Positions 11,741 to 23,379 of a stretch of DNA of 64,000 nt are shown one piece after another. The DNA comes from Anthostomella pinea. Taxonomy: Eukaryota; Ascomycota; Sordariomycetes; Xylariales; Xylariaceae. Below the pieces are notes generated by a model. That model saw only the letters and a list, made by a program, of their open reading frames with translations. It was not told the DNA's origin and made no database searches. The stretch's first letter is position 1. Each line of letters starts with the position of its first letter. The stretch covers positions 1,736,001 to 1,800,000 of the forward strand of contig CAUWAG010000013.1 of assembly GCA_963556695.1 (NCBI GenBank). The letters run 5' to 3'. The translations under genes were made by a program, and so were the position numbers.

Positions 11741-12655
11741 TGTCACTGTCAAGCCAAACTCTCTTCTTTTCCCCTGCATTGATTTTTACGCGCTTTCGCT
11801 TGCTTCGGCCTATCGATTGTTCGGATTCTAGAGTGCGTAGATTTATTTACCTCTATCTGGTCTCCTCCCGAGACGTTGTTGTATAACCGCATTTTTATTG
11901 CTCCAAAACCGGGTATCGTCATCATTCAGCTGAAGATCTCGTAGGACTCTCGTCATCCAATGCGGAAATATTCCCTCCCTGCCTCCACGCCGCCACGGAC
12001 CAACAACTTGCAAGTGCAGATCGGCCAAGATTCGGGTTTCCATTGCAGCAATGACTTGAGCACAGACCTTCCTCTAAAATTTACCGGTCCAACTGCTCAA
12101 CGCTCGACTCTAGCAACCGCCCATTAACTAACGTACTTCCGTTCTTCGACTGCCGCCAATGGCTGTATAATATTCAGCCAGCTATCTTTTCGTCTTTTGG
12201 CTTTACGACTAATGAGGGTTTGACGATTTGCTTCACTGGTGTGTTGTCATTTCTCGGGACACCTGTAAACAAACCCCTCCGCAGCCCGGCCGCCAGGGAA
12301 AGTTCGGGCTAATGATAAGCTTACTTCTGGTGTAGGTGTGCCTTGAGGTTGCCGAGGATTGCGGTTTACGATCAACGACTATAGACCTAATGCCGAATAA
12401 TACACCACTCTCCCAGAACACAATATAGCCTCAAGACTCCTGAATTCGTCGTTTCCTCGAGCTCAGCCTGCCAAGCCTTGTTGGACTGATGCCCTGGCTA
12501 TTTGACTCGCCATCTTCCACCGCTACTGTTCGACTCAACCGCTGCGGTGTTCTTTGGCCCTGGGGTAAATGAGGATTTGCTATGAGTGAAGACCCAACAA
12601 CTTCCAGGCAAGACATTTTCGACGTGGAGTTCCGTTTGTCCATCTGCTAACAACC
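11741..12655 (+). promoter_or_regulatory. Probable promoter and long 5' leader of the PHD-finger gene
   Basis: Pyrimidine-rich stretches near 11755-11800 and several GT...CTAAC...AG combinations (acceptor TACAG ending at 12663) suggest a transcribed, intron-containing leader ahead of the coding exon at 12664. ATGs at 12489 and 12582 open short frames that could be the true first coding exons or upstream ORFs; neither joins the main frame cleanly with a canonical donor. The start site is therefore unresolved. Confidence 0.4.
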
Positions 12656-12663
12656 GTGTACAG

Positions 12664-14992
12664 CTTGGGTGATCCAAACGCTCAGCCTCCGACCCCGAGA
12701 CACACACCAACATCGGCCAGCTTTCCGGACCCTGCCTTCGAGACACCCAAGCACAGGCATAACTCCTTCGAGGAACTGTCCAGTTGGACACCTCGCTTTG
12801 CCGAAGAATACTCTGTTTTCAACTCGACTCCTGGAAACCTTCGAGGCTCCCACGGTGCATTTCTCGACTTCTCCGTCACTACACCATATCAGGGCCATAA
12901 AAGGCAGCATTCGGAGAGTCTAGGTGCTCAAATAGCAACTCATGTCAACCATTTCTCTCCGAACCCGAATCTGCCGTTACCGCCCGTCGACCCCTCTCAA
13001 CGACTACAATCATCCCCCGATCCGTCCATCACCGGCCGCAGTCCAACAAACTCCGACTTCCAAGTCACTTCGCAACAGGGGCCATCTAAGAGAGTCTGCC
13101 GGGGAACACTGAGGGAGGGCCAGGTCCAAACGGCTACGCCTCCACCTTCTGCCCACAAGGGAGCACGGCGGCTTGCCCCGAAGCTTCAGACAGACACCAT
13201 GCAAAATGAAGAATACGAGGAGTTCGTAGCCGGCACGCCGCAGCAGCAGCCCATGCAACATTTTGTCCAAACCCCGATTGGCATGTACGGGTGCCCACTT
13301 TCGGCACCCGCCACCGCTCCGGCGTTCACCGATTCCGGTCACTTCTGGAACGGTATGAGTACGATGGATTTCGACTTTGCGGCGGCTGGCGGAAACATGT
13401 TCCAAGCTGCAAACCACCGACCCATGGCCTCTTTGGATTGGGGAAAATCCAACGACGTCTTTCAAGAAACGGGAGTTGTCCCGCCACCGCAGGTTCATGA
13501 CAACAATCCACCCCAACGGAAAGAACGGGTGCTTGCGCCGAAACCTCCAATGCCGAATGTAGACACGAGCATGTCAGATGCTTCAATGTTTGGGCAGTCA
13601 TTTTCAGCTCCAATGGATCAGGCCTTCGCCATGATGAATCCGGGCAGTGGTGTGAATCCGGGACTCTTGTTCACCCAACCTCCATCTTCGGGCATGGAGA
13701 TGGCCATTTTTGATCCCATGTCACAGTCGCATTTGATGCAATCTTGGCCAGCACCAGAGCTTCTCCCGGTGGGCGCTGAAAAGGTAAAGCGTAGCCAGAT
13801 CCGTCGTTCGGGTAGTACCAAGGAAACTGGCAAAGGAAAGAAGATAAACCGGGCATCCGCAAGCTCGCCAGTCAAGACGTCTGTTCGTCCGGGTCTATCG
13901 CGGAGTGTTAGTGAGAATCGGGGACGAAACCCGACTGGCAGGGCATCCAACCTTCCGACCCTCGCCCCAGCTGCCAGGCCAAACCCACAGCTTGGCAGCG
14001 GTCGGTCAGTGTCTCAAGGCTCGAAAGCAAATGGGCGGTCATCACCGTTGAAGAACCACCACCGATTAACCAGCTTAACCTCCATCCCTGAAACGACTGC
14101 ACCTCGGACCCGAACATCGGTCAAGTTCACAATCGATTCTCGGGGCCGGGCCCATGCTGAAACGACGGTCATTGTGGGGGATGATGAACACACGCCAAAG
14201 GCGGTGCGGAGCCAGGACAACCGCAGTCCTCGCAAACATTGGGAGTCATCGGAAGACGACGACTCGTCAACAGACGAAGAACCGATCATCATCCCAAGCA
14301 GAAATACCTCGTTTGCAATGCCAGAACCACGGAGGGCGGCATTGGCGCGGGCTCTCGACTCGTCCCAGAGAAGCTTCAGCGAGCAAAGCACCGGCAGCCT
14401 GGGCATCTTCTTCAATGAACCTGTTTCTTCGCAAAACGATGCCGAAAGCGAAGCCGAGACGGTGCTGAATGTACCCACGAGAGGCAGCCGAGGCGATGCT
14501 GCGAGCGAACTGCGCAAGGTCCGTGAGGATCGGCAGAAAAGAGTATCGGCCTTGAACACCAACCAACGGTTCACATCTGTACCGCCGTACAGCGCCAACT
14601 CGACCGTATCTCCCACCACCCTCACCCACATCAGTATCCCCACACCATCGACGGATCGAGGCAACCAGATCCGCTGTGTCTGCAATACCACCGATAGTCA
14701 TATCAATGGAGATGGCTACATGGTGCAATGGTACACACCGGCCCCTCTGGTGCTTTGATGACGGACTTGACTGACAGCATGCAGCGAATCATGCGAGATG
14801 TTCTTGCACGGCAAGTGCGTCAACATCACACGGCAGACCCTGCCTCGGGTCTACATATGCGCCTTCTGCGCGAACACGCCCAATGCCCATGGTATGCGTG
14901 GTCGAGAGGTACGGAGGAATATGGGAGGGTCGAATCCGCGGGCATCAGCTACGTCTCCGTTGGCCCGCAAGTCGTTCAAATCGTTCAGATGA
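12664..14992 (+). CDS. PHD-finger chromatin/transcription protein
   Basis: Large exon to 14730, a 54-base intron 14731-14784 (GTACAC donor, TTGACTGACAG branch region, GCAG acceptor), then a final exon to TGA at 14990-14992. The intron splits a Cys codon. After joining, the frame gives a C4HC3 PHD zinc finger: IRCVCN at the end of exon 1, then CESC, FLHGKC and YICAFC in exon 2. PHD fingers read histone tails, so a chromatin role is expected. The preceding ~680 residues are low-complexity, Pro/Ser/Gln-rich, with a conserved-looking start region (PPTPRHTPTSASF, then TPRFAEEYSVFN), an acidic patch (SSEDDDSSTDEEP) and basic clusters, typical of a nuclear regulator. The open frame has no ATG before about residue 180, and position 12664 directly follows a good acceptor, so at least one 5' exon is missing from this call. 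Specific orthology is not claimed. Confidence 0.78.
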
Positions 14993-16089
14993 AGGGACAC
15001 CCTTCCCCGATCCGACTGCAGCGGTCTTTCCGAATCAATAATATCGAGTTTTGAATACCGGCAATGATAAAGGGGGGACGAAGGTAACGGGCGTAGGTGA
15101 CACTCACAAGATATAGGGGAAGGCCGAAACTTGTTGGACAGGGCGGCTGAGCAGACCTGGAGGGGGTATCCCGCGCGTATCTGATACCCTAATCACACAC
15201 ATACCTACCGGTAATGATAAACAGAGAATATGAGTAATGTTTATGAACCGAGCTACGAGGAAAGATAACCGGGAATCCCGGTGGCTGGTTCACATCACCA
15301 CTCTGGTGATGGCGTCTAGTTAGGACTATCAAACCTTCCATGTGAACAGACAGCAGACAGCCCGGGTGGGTGGCTATGCATAGGCACCTGATTGAGGTCC
15401 ACCTTCACTTCGTCCCAAATACAACCTACACTATTGATGCAGGTCCGGACGTGACTTGGTAGGCCATGGGTGCATAGACCCAGCAGAGTGGAGTGCTTTC
15501 CCTGCAACATGATGCTATCGTGCGCAGAACTGCCAGCCCAACTCAGACCTCAAGCGAGTTAACTTCAACAACTGCATAGTCTGCTCCGGTGAAAGGAGGC
15601 CCTCGAGTTCAATGTATTGCCAACACATCACTTGAAAATCATTCCACAAAGGAGTTTCGATTCACAGCTGCCTATACGATTCCTGATTCACGGATCGGAT
15701 ACAACAAGGTGGGTTTCGAAGCAGTCCCACGTGAAGAATATCAGCCCCGTCGTTACCGACTTTTCTAAACAACACCTTGATACTCCTCACGAACCACCTA
15801 CTGGCAATGCTTACACACGTAAGGCGAAGCTTCGCTAAGTGTTGCTCAAGTAACAAAAGGCGGTATTTTGAAAGTCAACCTTGCTCAGGTAGATGGAAAT
15901 GCGCCGATCTCGGATGGTGGGGTTCAAAATTCCCGAGCGCAATTCGCAACTGAGCGCGGGGCCCGGCGATCGGATTTCGATAAATCAACCTGTGTTACCA
16001 GACGAAGACGACTCGAAACCGCAAACAACACACGACTTCGTCTTCTTTTTTTTGTCTTCTCCGATTCCCCAGATTCCAATTGATCAGAG
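14993..16089. other. Intergenic between the PHD gene and LEU2
   Basis: About 1.1 kb without a supported ORF. It should contain the PHD gene's 3' region and the LEU2 promoter. A T/C-rich run near 16030-16070 sits just upstream of the LEU2 ATG, as is common in fungal promoters. No Leu3-type site was identified with confidence. Confidence 0.5.
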
Positions 16090-17542
16090 ATGGCATCCCA
16101 TGACATCGTGGTCTTCGGCGGCGACCACTGCGGTCCCGAGGTAGGTTGCCGTTACTCCGGCCGACATACGGCGTGGCAGTTTACTGACTTGAACTCCAGG
16201 TCGTGGTCGAGGCGATCAAGGTAGGGCAGAATCCGAGACGGGGAACGACACAAAAAGGAGCTGGCATTGACTGTTGAGCCAGGTCCTCAAGGCAATCGAG
16301 TCCCACAGCCCTGCGGCAGGCAAATTCAACCTCCAGGAGCACTTGCTCGGCGGCGTACGTACCCCCACATGCATACATACATACTTCCTTTCAACGCAAT
16401 CCCGTGTCCCCCTACTCGACCACTCGCTCTTCCTCCTCTTCTCTTGCTCGCGTCCTCTCCCATTACGGATACCGCAGACTAACCTGCCGCCCACCCACCA
16501 CAGTGCTCGATCAACGCGCACGGCACGCCCCTAACCGACAAAGCGCTCGCGGCCGCCAACGCCGCCCACGCGGTGCTGCTGGGCGCGATCGGCGGCCCGG
16601 AATGGGGCACGGGCGCGGTGCGGCCGGAGCAAGGGCTGCTGCGCCTGCGCAAGGAGATGCAGACGTACGGCAACCTGCGGCCGTGCTTCTTCCCGGCCGA
16701 CTCGCTGGTCGACTTCTCGCCGCTCAAGGCCGACGTGTGCCGCGGCACAGACTTCACCATCGTGCGCGAGCTGACGGGGGGCATCTATTTCGGCGAGCGC
16801 AAGGAGGACGACGGCGACGGCACGGCCTGGGACACGGAGCCCTACTCGCGCCCCGAGGTGGAGCGCATCACCCGCCTCGCCGCGCACCTGGCGCTCGCGC
16901 GCGACCCGCCCGCGCCCGTCTGGAGTCTGGACAAGGCGAACGTGCTGGCCACGAGCCGGCTGTGGCGCAAGGTTGTGACCGAGACCATGGAGAAGGAGTT
17001 CCCGCAGCTGGAGCTGCAGCACCAGCTCATCGACAGCGCGGCCATGATCATGGTCAAGAACCCGCGCGGACTGAACGGTGTTGTCGTCACGAGCAACCTG
17101 TTCGGCGACATCATCAGCGACGAGGCGAGCATGATCCCGGGCAGCATCGGGTTGAGTCCTAGCGCTAGCTTGAGCGGGATTCCGGACGGCAAGAGCAGGT
17201 GTAATGGCATTTACGAGCCCATCCACGGTCAGTACCCCCTGGCCCTCCCCAGTCTCCACGCGGGTTTTTTTTTGTTGTTCGGTTGCTAATTCGGAAATGA
17301 AAACAGGCTCGGCCCCAGACATCTCGGGCAAGGGCATCGTCAACCCCGTCGGCACCATCCTGTCCATTGCCATGATGTGCCGATACTCGCTGCGGTTACC
17401 GAAGGAGGCCGACGCCATCGAGAAGGCAGTACGGACCGTGCTCGACAACGGCGTCCGAACGAAGGACCTCGGTGGCTCGGCTGGTACTAAGGAGATGGGC
17501 GACGCCGTCGTGGCCGAGCTGATCAAGGTGCTGAAGGGCTAG
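16090..17542 (+). CDS. LEU2: 3-isopropylmalate dehydrogenase
   Basis: Exons 16090-16140, 16200-16220, 16283-16354, 16504-17227 and 17307-17542 join into an uninterrupted 367-residue protein, the usual size for the family. All four introns have GT-AG ends. The enzyme oxidises and decarboxylates 3-isopropylmalate with NAD in leucine synthesis, normally in the cytosol. Family hallmarks are clear: the N-terminal [20 protein letters not shown] near residue 140 (catalytic Tyr), [11 protein letters not shown] near 190 (catalytic Lys), DIISDEAS near 250 (metal-binding Asp pair), and the NAD-loop signature [16 protein letters not shown] that spans the last intron. The GDHCGPE spelling in place of bacterial GDGIGPE is, to my knowledge, usual in fungal enzymes. 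Exon 4 is very GC-rich with strong codon bias, consistent with good expression. It is convergent with MED10, 438 bases between stops. Fungi may hold a second paralog, which cannot be judged here. Confidence 0.96.
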
Positions 17543-17980
17543 GGTCTCGCCAGCCTGATGATTTCATGTTCGGGGGCAGTACAGTGAAGCAAGGATGAGG
17601 TTCTGCATTCTGCATTTAACGGGGTGCTGCCGTGGGTCAGGTTCACATCTGCTAGACAAAAGTTTTGCTACATACCCCTCCGAGGGAGATTGGCGAAGGC
17701 ACGTTGCTCTCGTCAAAATCGAGGTAGATAATAAATCTGTGTGCATATTCCGTCCGTGTCCTCTGGGTATTAAACGAGCTGGCCTACCGCAAATCGAACC
17801 GAAACACCAAACTCATGCGACCTGTAGTGTAATCCAAACCAATCATACACCGTGACCAGCCAGCCCACCAAACGCCTCGCAAGCCGAGTAATAATCAAAT
17901 CACTCCTTCACCGAGAGTACTCACCCTCACGATGCTACCTACCCTCGCCCGTCCACTGCCCCCGGCCGGCGCAGCTGCCC

Positions 17981-18608
17981 CTAACGCTGCCTGCCCCCCG
18001 TAGCCACGACGACGTGCGCCGCGTCCTCCCTCAGCTCCGGCATGGCGCGCTCCATCTCGCCAGCCAATACGTCGCGGAAGCTCGCGAAGGCGTCCTGCTT
18101 GCCGCGCATGAGCTGGTTGTTGCGGCGCACGAGCTCGACGAACTCGCGCGTGTAGATGTCCGGGTTGCGCCCGTTGTCGACGTACTGGATCAGCTCGGGC
18201 GGGATGTGCGGCAGCGCCTCGTCGGGGGTCGGTGTGGATGCCGTGCGGTGGACTGTGGCGAGGCTGCGCTGCAGCGCGGTGAGCTCGGTGGCTATTACGT
18301 CGCGGGAGGGGCGGGCGGCGCCTGCGCCGGTGGTAAGGTTGGATGTGGAATTTGGGTTGTTGGGGTTGGAGTTGGGGCCGCCGTAGATGGACGTCACGGG
18401 AGTCGAGATGGGCGAGGTTGAGGAGGAGGCGGTTGCGGTGTCGTAGGCGGACACTTGTACCATTACATTGTGTAGCGACTGGATCGTGTCTTTGAGCTGC
18501 TCTGTAGGCGGTGTTAGTTAGGAGGCTGGCTGAGATTGAGGAAGGGGTCGTGGGCGAGGTGGACTTACGCTCGAGGACGTTGTGGTCTGCGCACGCCACG
18601 GGTGCCAT
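17981..18608 (-). CDS. MED10: Mediator complex subunit 10
   Basis: On the minus strand, exon 1 is 18608-18569 and exon 2 is 18501-17981, separated by a 67-base intron with GTAAGT donor, CTAAC branch and CTACAG acceptor. The joined frame has 186 residues. The N-terminus (DHNVLEQQLKDTIQSLHNVM) and the block IPPELIQYVDNGRNPDIYTR, followed by EFVELVRRNNQ and FASFRDVLAGEM, match the Med10/Nut2 family: a helical subunit of the Mediator middle module that links activators to RNA polymerase II. Between them lies a low-complexity Ser/Thr/Asn/Pro insert of about 45 residues, which is expected to vary among fungi. The gene faces LEU2 tail to tail and is divergent from the truncated NmrA-like sequence to its right. 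Confidence 0.92.
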
Positions 18609-18949
18609 GGTGACGGTTTGGATGCGCGCTGGCGAGGAGGGAGGTGATTGTGGTGAAAGTGCTGGACGGCGCTCTCGCGTGGAATCAATGAGGTCTGGGA
18701 TGGAGCTGCTTTGCTCCTACTGTGTAGGTAAGCAAAGGTGGGTTGTAGTTGTGGCTGGTGACGCGGGTTGGCACATGCACATGCAGGGTCCCGAATGCTG
18801 GGTGGCCAATCAATAGCGAGGATCTCTACCCCGGATTGTACCGCTGGTGTGGACCTTGTGGCGCTCCGCCACTCCCCCCTTTTCATTGATTCTGATCTTC
18901 CAGCTTTCATATCCCGCGCTTTATCGACGGACTAGATTCAGACTGCCAT

Positions 18950-19659
18950 CTCTGTTGGTTCTCCCAAAGTTCCTGGGAAACTCGGAAGTTCGCACTGCGT
19001 TATGTGAACAGTTGTCTCGTGGCTTTTTACAAGGCAAAGCGCTTGTGGACGGGGCCTTGTCCAACGGTGTTGAGTTCTTCGTCTATTCCTCGGCCGAGCG
19101 AGGCGGCGAAGAGAGATCCTTGGTCAACCCGACGGATATTCCCCACTTCATCAGCAAGCACAACATCGAGCACCATCTAATCGACTCGACGAAAGGCAAG
19201 GGCATGCAATGGACGATCCTGCGCCCTGTCGCCTTCATGGAGAACATGACCCCCGGCATTGGCACCAAGGTCATGGCCACGTCGTGGCACCTGACCATCC
19301 CCAAGGACAAGCCCTTGCAGCTGGTCTCCATCCGCGACATCGGCTGGTTCGCAGCGCAGGCCTTCTTGAGACCGAATGACTTTGCCGGCCGGAGCATCTC
19401 CTTGGCTGGTGATGTACTCACGCTGTCGCAGGCGAATGCCACCTTCAAGAGCAAAGTCGGCCATGAAATGCCGCAGACGTTTTCGTTCCTGGTGCGGCTC
19501 CTCTTGTGGTATTCGGCTGAGTTTGGAAATATGTTTCGCTGGTTTGGTCGCGAGGGGTTCGGGTCGGACCTGAAGGCTTTGAAGGCTGAGCATCCTGGTT
19601 TGCTCTCGTGGTCTGACTGGTTGGAGAAGGAGAGCGAATGGACGAAGAAGTCATCTTGA
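18950..19659 (+). pseudogene. NmrA-like NAD(P)-binding protein, 5'-truncated
   Basis: From about 19028 the frame gives a typical NmrA/atypical SDR C-terminal two-thirds: GKALVDGALSNGVEFFVYSS, then NPTDIPHFISKHNIEHHLI, then MQWTILRPVAFMENM, a DIGWFAAQAF region, and a normal end with a TGA at 19657-19659. The N-terminal Rossmann region with GxxGxxG, about 100 residues in intact members, is absent. The frame has no ATG until about 19203, and only 420 bases separate it from the MED10 start, with no candidate upstream exon. It therefore looks like a 5' deletion, with later divergence, of a gene whose product would bind NAD(P) and act as a regulator or reductase. A short product from the internal ATG cannot be excluded. 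Confidence 0.68.
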
Positions 19660-21306
19660 TTGTACGATTAAAGACGGGAATTTCCTAACAATTGAATTTG
19701 CTCTATACCATGTTAAGTCGATGAACTAGAACCGTACCACTCTTCTCACCGAGCAGCCTGATATCTCCAGAGGCAATGACCTAACTCCGCTCAGGGAGAA
19801 CAGGGCGGTTTCTACCCTGCTCATTCCTTCGCGAGCTTTCGCCTCTTGCTCTTTACGGCGTGTCCTATAGAATCAGGACTCAACCCGAACAACTGACTCA
19901 TCGGCGAGTAAAGCAACAGCTCGAGCTTCTATCAATGCTCATAGGCCAGCATGACGAGTGGCCGGAGAACCAAGTAGCGAGAGACCCTTGATTCCCCGAC
20001 AAGAAGGCAGCTTCGGCAGACCCGAGGGACTGCCACTGCAACCAGGATTAAAATCGGCGTCTCTGCTCGCCTCTAAAATAGGCAAGTGGTGTCTATGTGT
20101 CCACCAAACTTATATTGCCGTCGAGTGCTTGAACCATGTGGACGCTGCTGGAGATTATCCATACGAAGACGAACGCTAGGTCTTGAATTTCTACTCAGTT
20201 ACGAGATAGCATACGGGAGTAGTAGTGAAACGTGGGTAAGAACGCAAATAATTACGAACGTAAATAATGACAAAATTTCGAGAGCCCCTGGTCCAGCAAA
20301 GACTTCCAGTCAACGCGAAGACACGTCTGTGGAGATGGAATGCCGCGATCGGACACGAAGAAATAGACAAAGCGTGTTGTGTCCAGCGGTGAGACTCCTA
20401 CTTGACCTGAAGGTCGCGGAGCGACTAAGCGAGGGCAGGACTGCAAACCATCATATCGAAAGACGAGGAGTCACAACGTTTCTGGTGTTGAATGCTTGTG
20501 ACGGGTCATAGAGCGGCTTCCAATCTGAGGAGCAGTACCTTTCGCACGGCCTAAGCTCCATTGCAAGGTGGTATTTCTGCCTCCAATACAGGAGCCGTCG
20601 ATGATGGTGACATCAGGTCTTTGGGAACGTACTTCCCTCTCAAGAGGCGCAGGGGTGGTAATGCCGAGCTGAAGCTCTGCGCAGAGAAATGAGGAGCACG
20701 ACATGAGGCATTCTGCTTGATTGCGGAATCCAAGATGAGTGTACCTACTTCTTATCAAGGTGATAGCACAGCAAAGTTTTCGTTGCTCAGCTACCATATC
20801 TGATTGCAGTCCCACGAATCGCATGGCTTTCACGTCATACACATCCTTCCCGTTACCCAGGTAATGGCCAGCAGGCTGTGAAAAGGACCTGCATCCAACC
20901 ATTCAACGCAAAATTTCTGCCATTTCTTTTCTCCCACTTCCTTTCTCCCTCTCGCTTCTGCACTGTCCTTGTCTTCCTTCTCAACCCCCGCCACTTAGGC
21001 ATCTTTTCCAAATTACCATACACTCTCAACGACCACGTCACCCGCGTCTTTCAATCGAGCAAAGGCGACTCTTTCATTTCAGTTCCACTCCAGAGAAGCT
21101 TCGTTCAGTCACTAACTGCCAGGCAGATGGGTGACCTTGCGGGTCTTCGCCTTATAAAGGCACCACTTTAAGATGAGATACATCCCACCCATCCAAGACC
21201 AGTACAACGAGCTGGTATACAAGTGGGGAACGGCATTGGCCGCCAACCAGATCATGTCACGCTTGTTCGAGGACATGCTCGCAGCTTCAACAGGTCGCCT
21301 TGCAAG
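19660..21306. other. Intergenic, with a CT-rich promoter-like tract
   Basis: No convincing gene. A pyrimidine-rich tract at about 20915-21010 followed by an A/C-rich stretch resembles a fungal core promoter and could serve the small ORF at 21307. Several overlapping ORFs of up to about 140 residues lack domains. Confidence 0.4.
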
Positions 21307-21510
21307 ATGGCTCCCCGCAGGAACGAACCAGCCGACCCCGACGACCGTCACCCGACCGACCAGCCCGCTAAAGAGTGTGTCAGGGGCGCTGATGGCCAGT
21401 TCGAGTGCCACGAGGAGCGCCCCAGCGGAATCTGCTACTCGGTCATGACCAACAAGGCCAACAACATCACCTCTCACCTCTCGTCGGTGCACAAGAACGG
21501 CGGCAAGTAG
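21307..21510 (+). CDS. Small Cys/His protein, possible zinc-binding (67 aa)
   Basis: An ATG-to-TAG frame with strongly C-ending codons and a hydrophilic product. The second half reads QFECHEERPSGIC then a basic/polar stretch and SHLSSVHKNGGK, so a C-x8-C plus H-x4-H arrangement that could bind zinc in the manner of short C2H2 or BED-like fingers; the spacing is not canonical. A longer overlapping frame starting upstream at 21173 encodes QDQYNELVYKWGTALAAN-like sequence, which might be an earlier exon in another frame. I do not recognise the family. Real coding is likely on codon grounds; the gene model may be incomplete. Confidence 0.42.
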   Translation: MAPRRNEPADPDDRHPTDQPAKECVRGADGQFECHEERPSGICYSVMTNKANNITSHLSSVHKNGGK

Positions 21511-22233
21511 ATTGAGAACGAGGCCAAGAGGATACTCCCAACGGCGAGACTGAGAAGAACTGGACGGCCTGGGCAATTCATGATACCAGAGAACGCATGG
21601 AGGGCACTACCAATAATCGAATGCGTGTGGCCGGAGGTACAGCCTCCGGTGATTGAGGCGAGGCGATCCGAATGTTCTGCAAACCGGAGCACAGAGTCGT
21701 TATAGAATCATCACCCAGGAACATGCGCAGGCATCAACCATCATGCGCAACCGTACGACGCAATTCTTAAGCAAATCCCGGTTTACTGAGCGCCAGAGCA
21801 TTTCCGGTGTCGCCGAGCAATCGTTCAGAGATGCGCAGACATGGGGTTTGACCCAGCAACAGATCAGTCGAGGCACGAAGCAGGAAGTCGTGCTCTTGGA
21901 ATGGGATGACGGTGGCCACCGTCCAGTCATCAACAGGTGCCCACTGGGTAAGCAGTTCATCGTATAAAACCGATCTATCGTGGAAGCTGACAACGTACGC
22001 GTAGGCACTCGCCTTTTCCTACTCCATCCGAAACCCAGACCTCCCACGGGTTGTTGATCTTCCGATCGTCATTTGTCTTCGACTTCTGGCCACGCCAGAC
22101 GCAGAAGATATTCGTATCACAGCACTAAAAGTCTAAAGACAACCCCACAGGGTCAGGGGTCAACCTCTATATAACCCAGATCATGTCTCCTAGCTAGCTT
22201 CATAGTTTGCTTTCCTCTTCACGTACAAAAACA

Positions 22234-22970
22234 ATGTCATCTCTAGATCTACCAGCAGTCGAATTGTGACGATTTGGCATCACACTTACTGCCTCAGCTC
22301 GAGGCAGTTAACGCCGAGTGGGATCTCCAGAAGCACGACGTCGTTAGAGCCCGATTATCCGAAGCACTGGACGCTTTTGGCATTAGCCACTCCATCAACA
22401 ATTTCGACATCTCTGGCAATATCGCAAAACACCAGTTCATTCCTGATTCGTTTGCTGCTTGCTTTTTGCTATATCAGCAGGCATCAAGAAGCCTGGCTCC
22501 GAAGCGGTCGAGACCTGCCCGATCTGAGTAGCAATTTCAACGAAATTACTATCGTTCGTATCAATCACCTCATCGGCGAGAATATCCCAAGACAGAACAA
22601 GGTCGACTATACACGACCACGAAGACCTCGAGGCAGTGGGTACAATGTGACCCGCGCAGATGGATCTGTGAGCCTGCGACGCCGTTCCCCATTGACGCTG
22701 GCAGATGGCAAGGGACGCGTGTCCTAGACTCGCCATGGAGTTCCCAGGACAGCTGGGGTTTAGTCCACGCCTTTCTTCTGGATATGTTCCGAGGCTTGGA
22801 GCCTTCCTTCTGTCTGACTCAATGAACAACAGGTCTGTGGGAGAGAAGTTTGATGCTGGCAAAGACGAGATGAGAGTACTCAGAAACAGCATCGAACAGA
22901 TTAAATCTGAACTTTCAACACGACAGTCGGCCCCAGTCGGATTGCCACCCTTGGGATAGATGTTCGGAAA
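22234..22970 (+). pseudogene. Decayed coding sequence, unknown family
   Basis: An ATG at 22234 opens a frame (MSSLDLPAVEL) that stops at once in TGA, but a one-base shift continues into DDLASHLLPQLEAVNAEWDL and a further ~75 residues rich in helix-forming residues before a stop at 22531. Downstream, coding-like pieces continue in shifting frames (for example 22705-22959, with an EKFDAGKDEMRVLRNSIEQI coiled-coil-like stretch). This pattern suggests an old gene or element ORF broken by indels. No domain was recognised and the limits are approximate. Confidence 0.35.
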
Positions 22971-23187
22971 CCTCTCTGACCGACCAAGCCCTTGGGCAAC
23001 AAATCCTTTTCCTTCTCAGAACTATCCGCAGCAGCCTGCCGGAATGATGCAGCCATTTAGTCTGGGAGAAGCCAGGCCGGCCGACCTCGTAGACGGATCA
23101 TGGAGAAACTGACTTGGCTTGACCAGATCAAAAGATGTCAGACAACGTCTATTCAGCCATTCGGAACCCGGTTGACATGGCAGCCAG

Positions 23188-23379
23188 ATGAAGCGCGAGA
23201 ACGTCGCCGAAGCCGACGACGTCACATATCTTGTCTTTGGGGTCGTTCGCGCAAGGCAAAATTATAACCCGCAGCCCGTACCCGTCGACAGCAAGCTCAC
23301 CCAGCTGGTGGACCGCTTCATCGCCTTCCACAACCAAGTCGAAAGCACCGGGTCCCGCTCGAGAGTTAACTCTGCATAG
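23188..23379 (+). CDS. Small hypothetical ORF (63 aa), possibly part of a decayed gene
   Basis: A complete ATG-to-TAG frame with good third-position G/C bias, encoding a soluble product (MKRENVAEADDVTYLVFGVV, then a PVDSKLTQLVDRFIAFHNQV helix-like stretch). It lies at the end of the decayed region that begins near 22.2 kb and may be its last exon. No family recognised. Confidence 0.3.
   Translation: MKRENVAEADDVTYLVFGVVRARQNYNPQPVPVDSKLTQLVDRFIAFHNQVESTGSRSRVNSA

Noticed and set aside
17228..17306. LEU2 reading frame appearing to end at 17289
   Set aside because: The apparent end is inside an intron; the frame resumes at 17307 with the conserved SAPDISGKG block.
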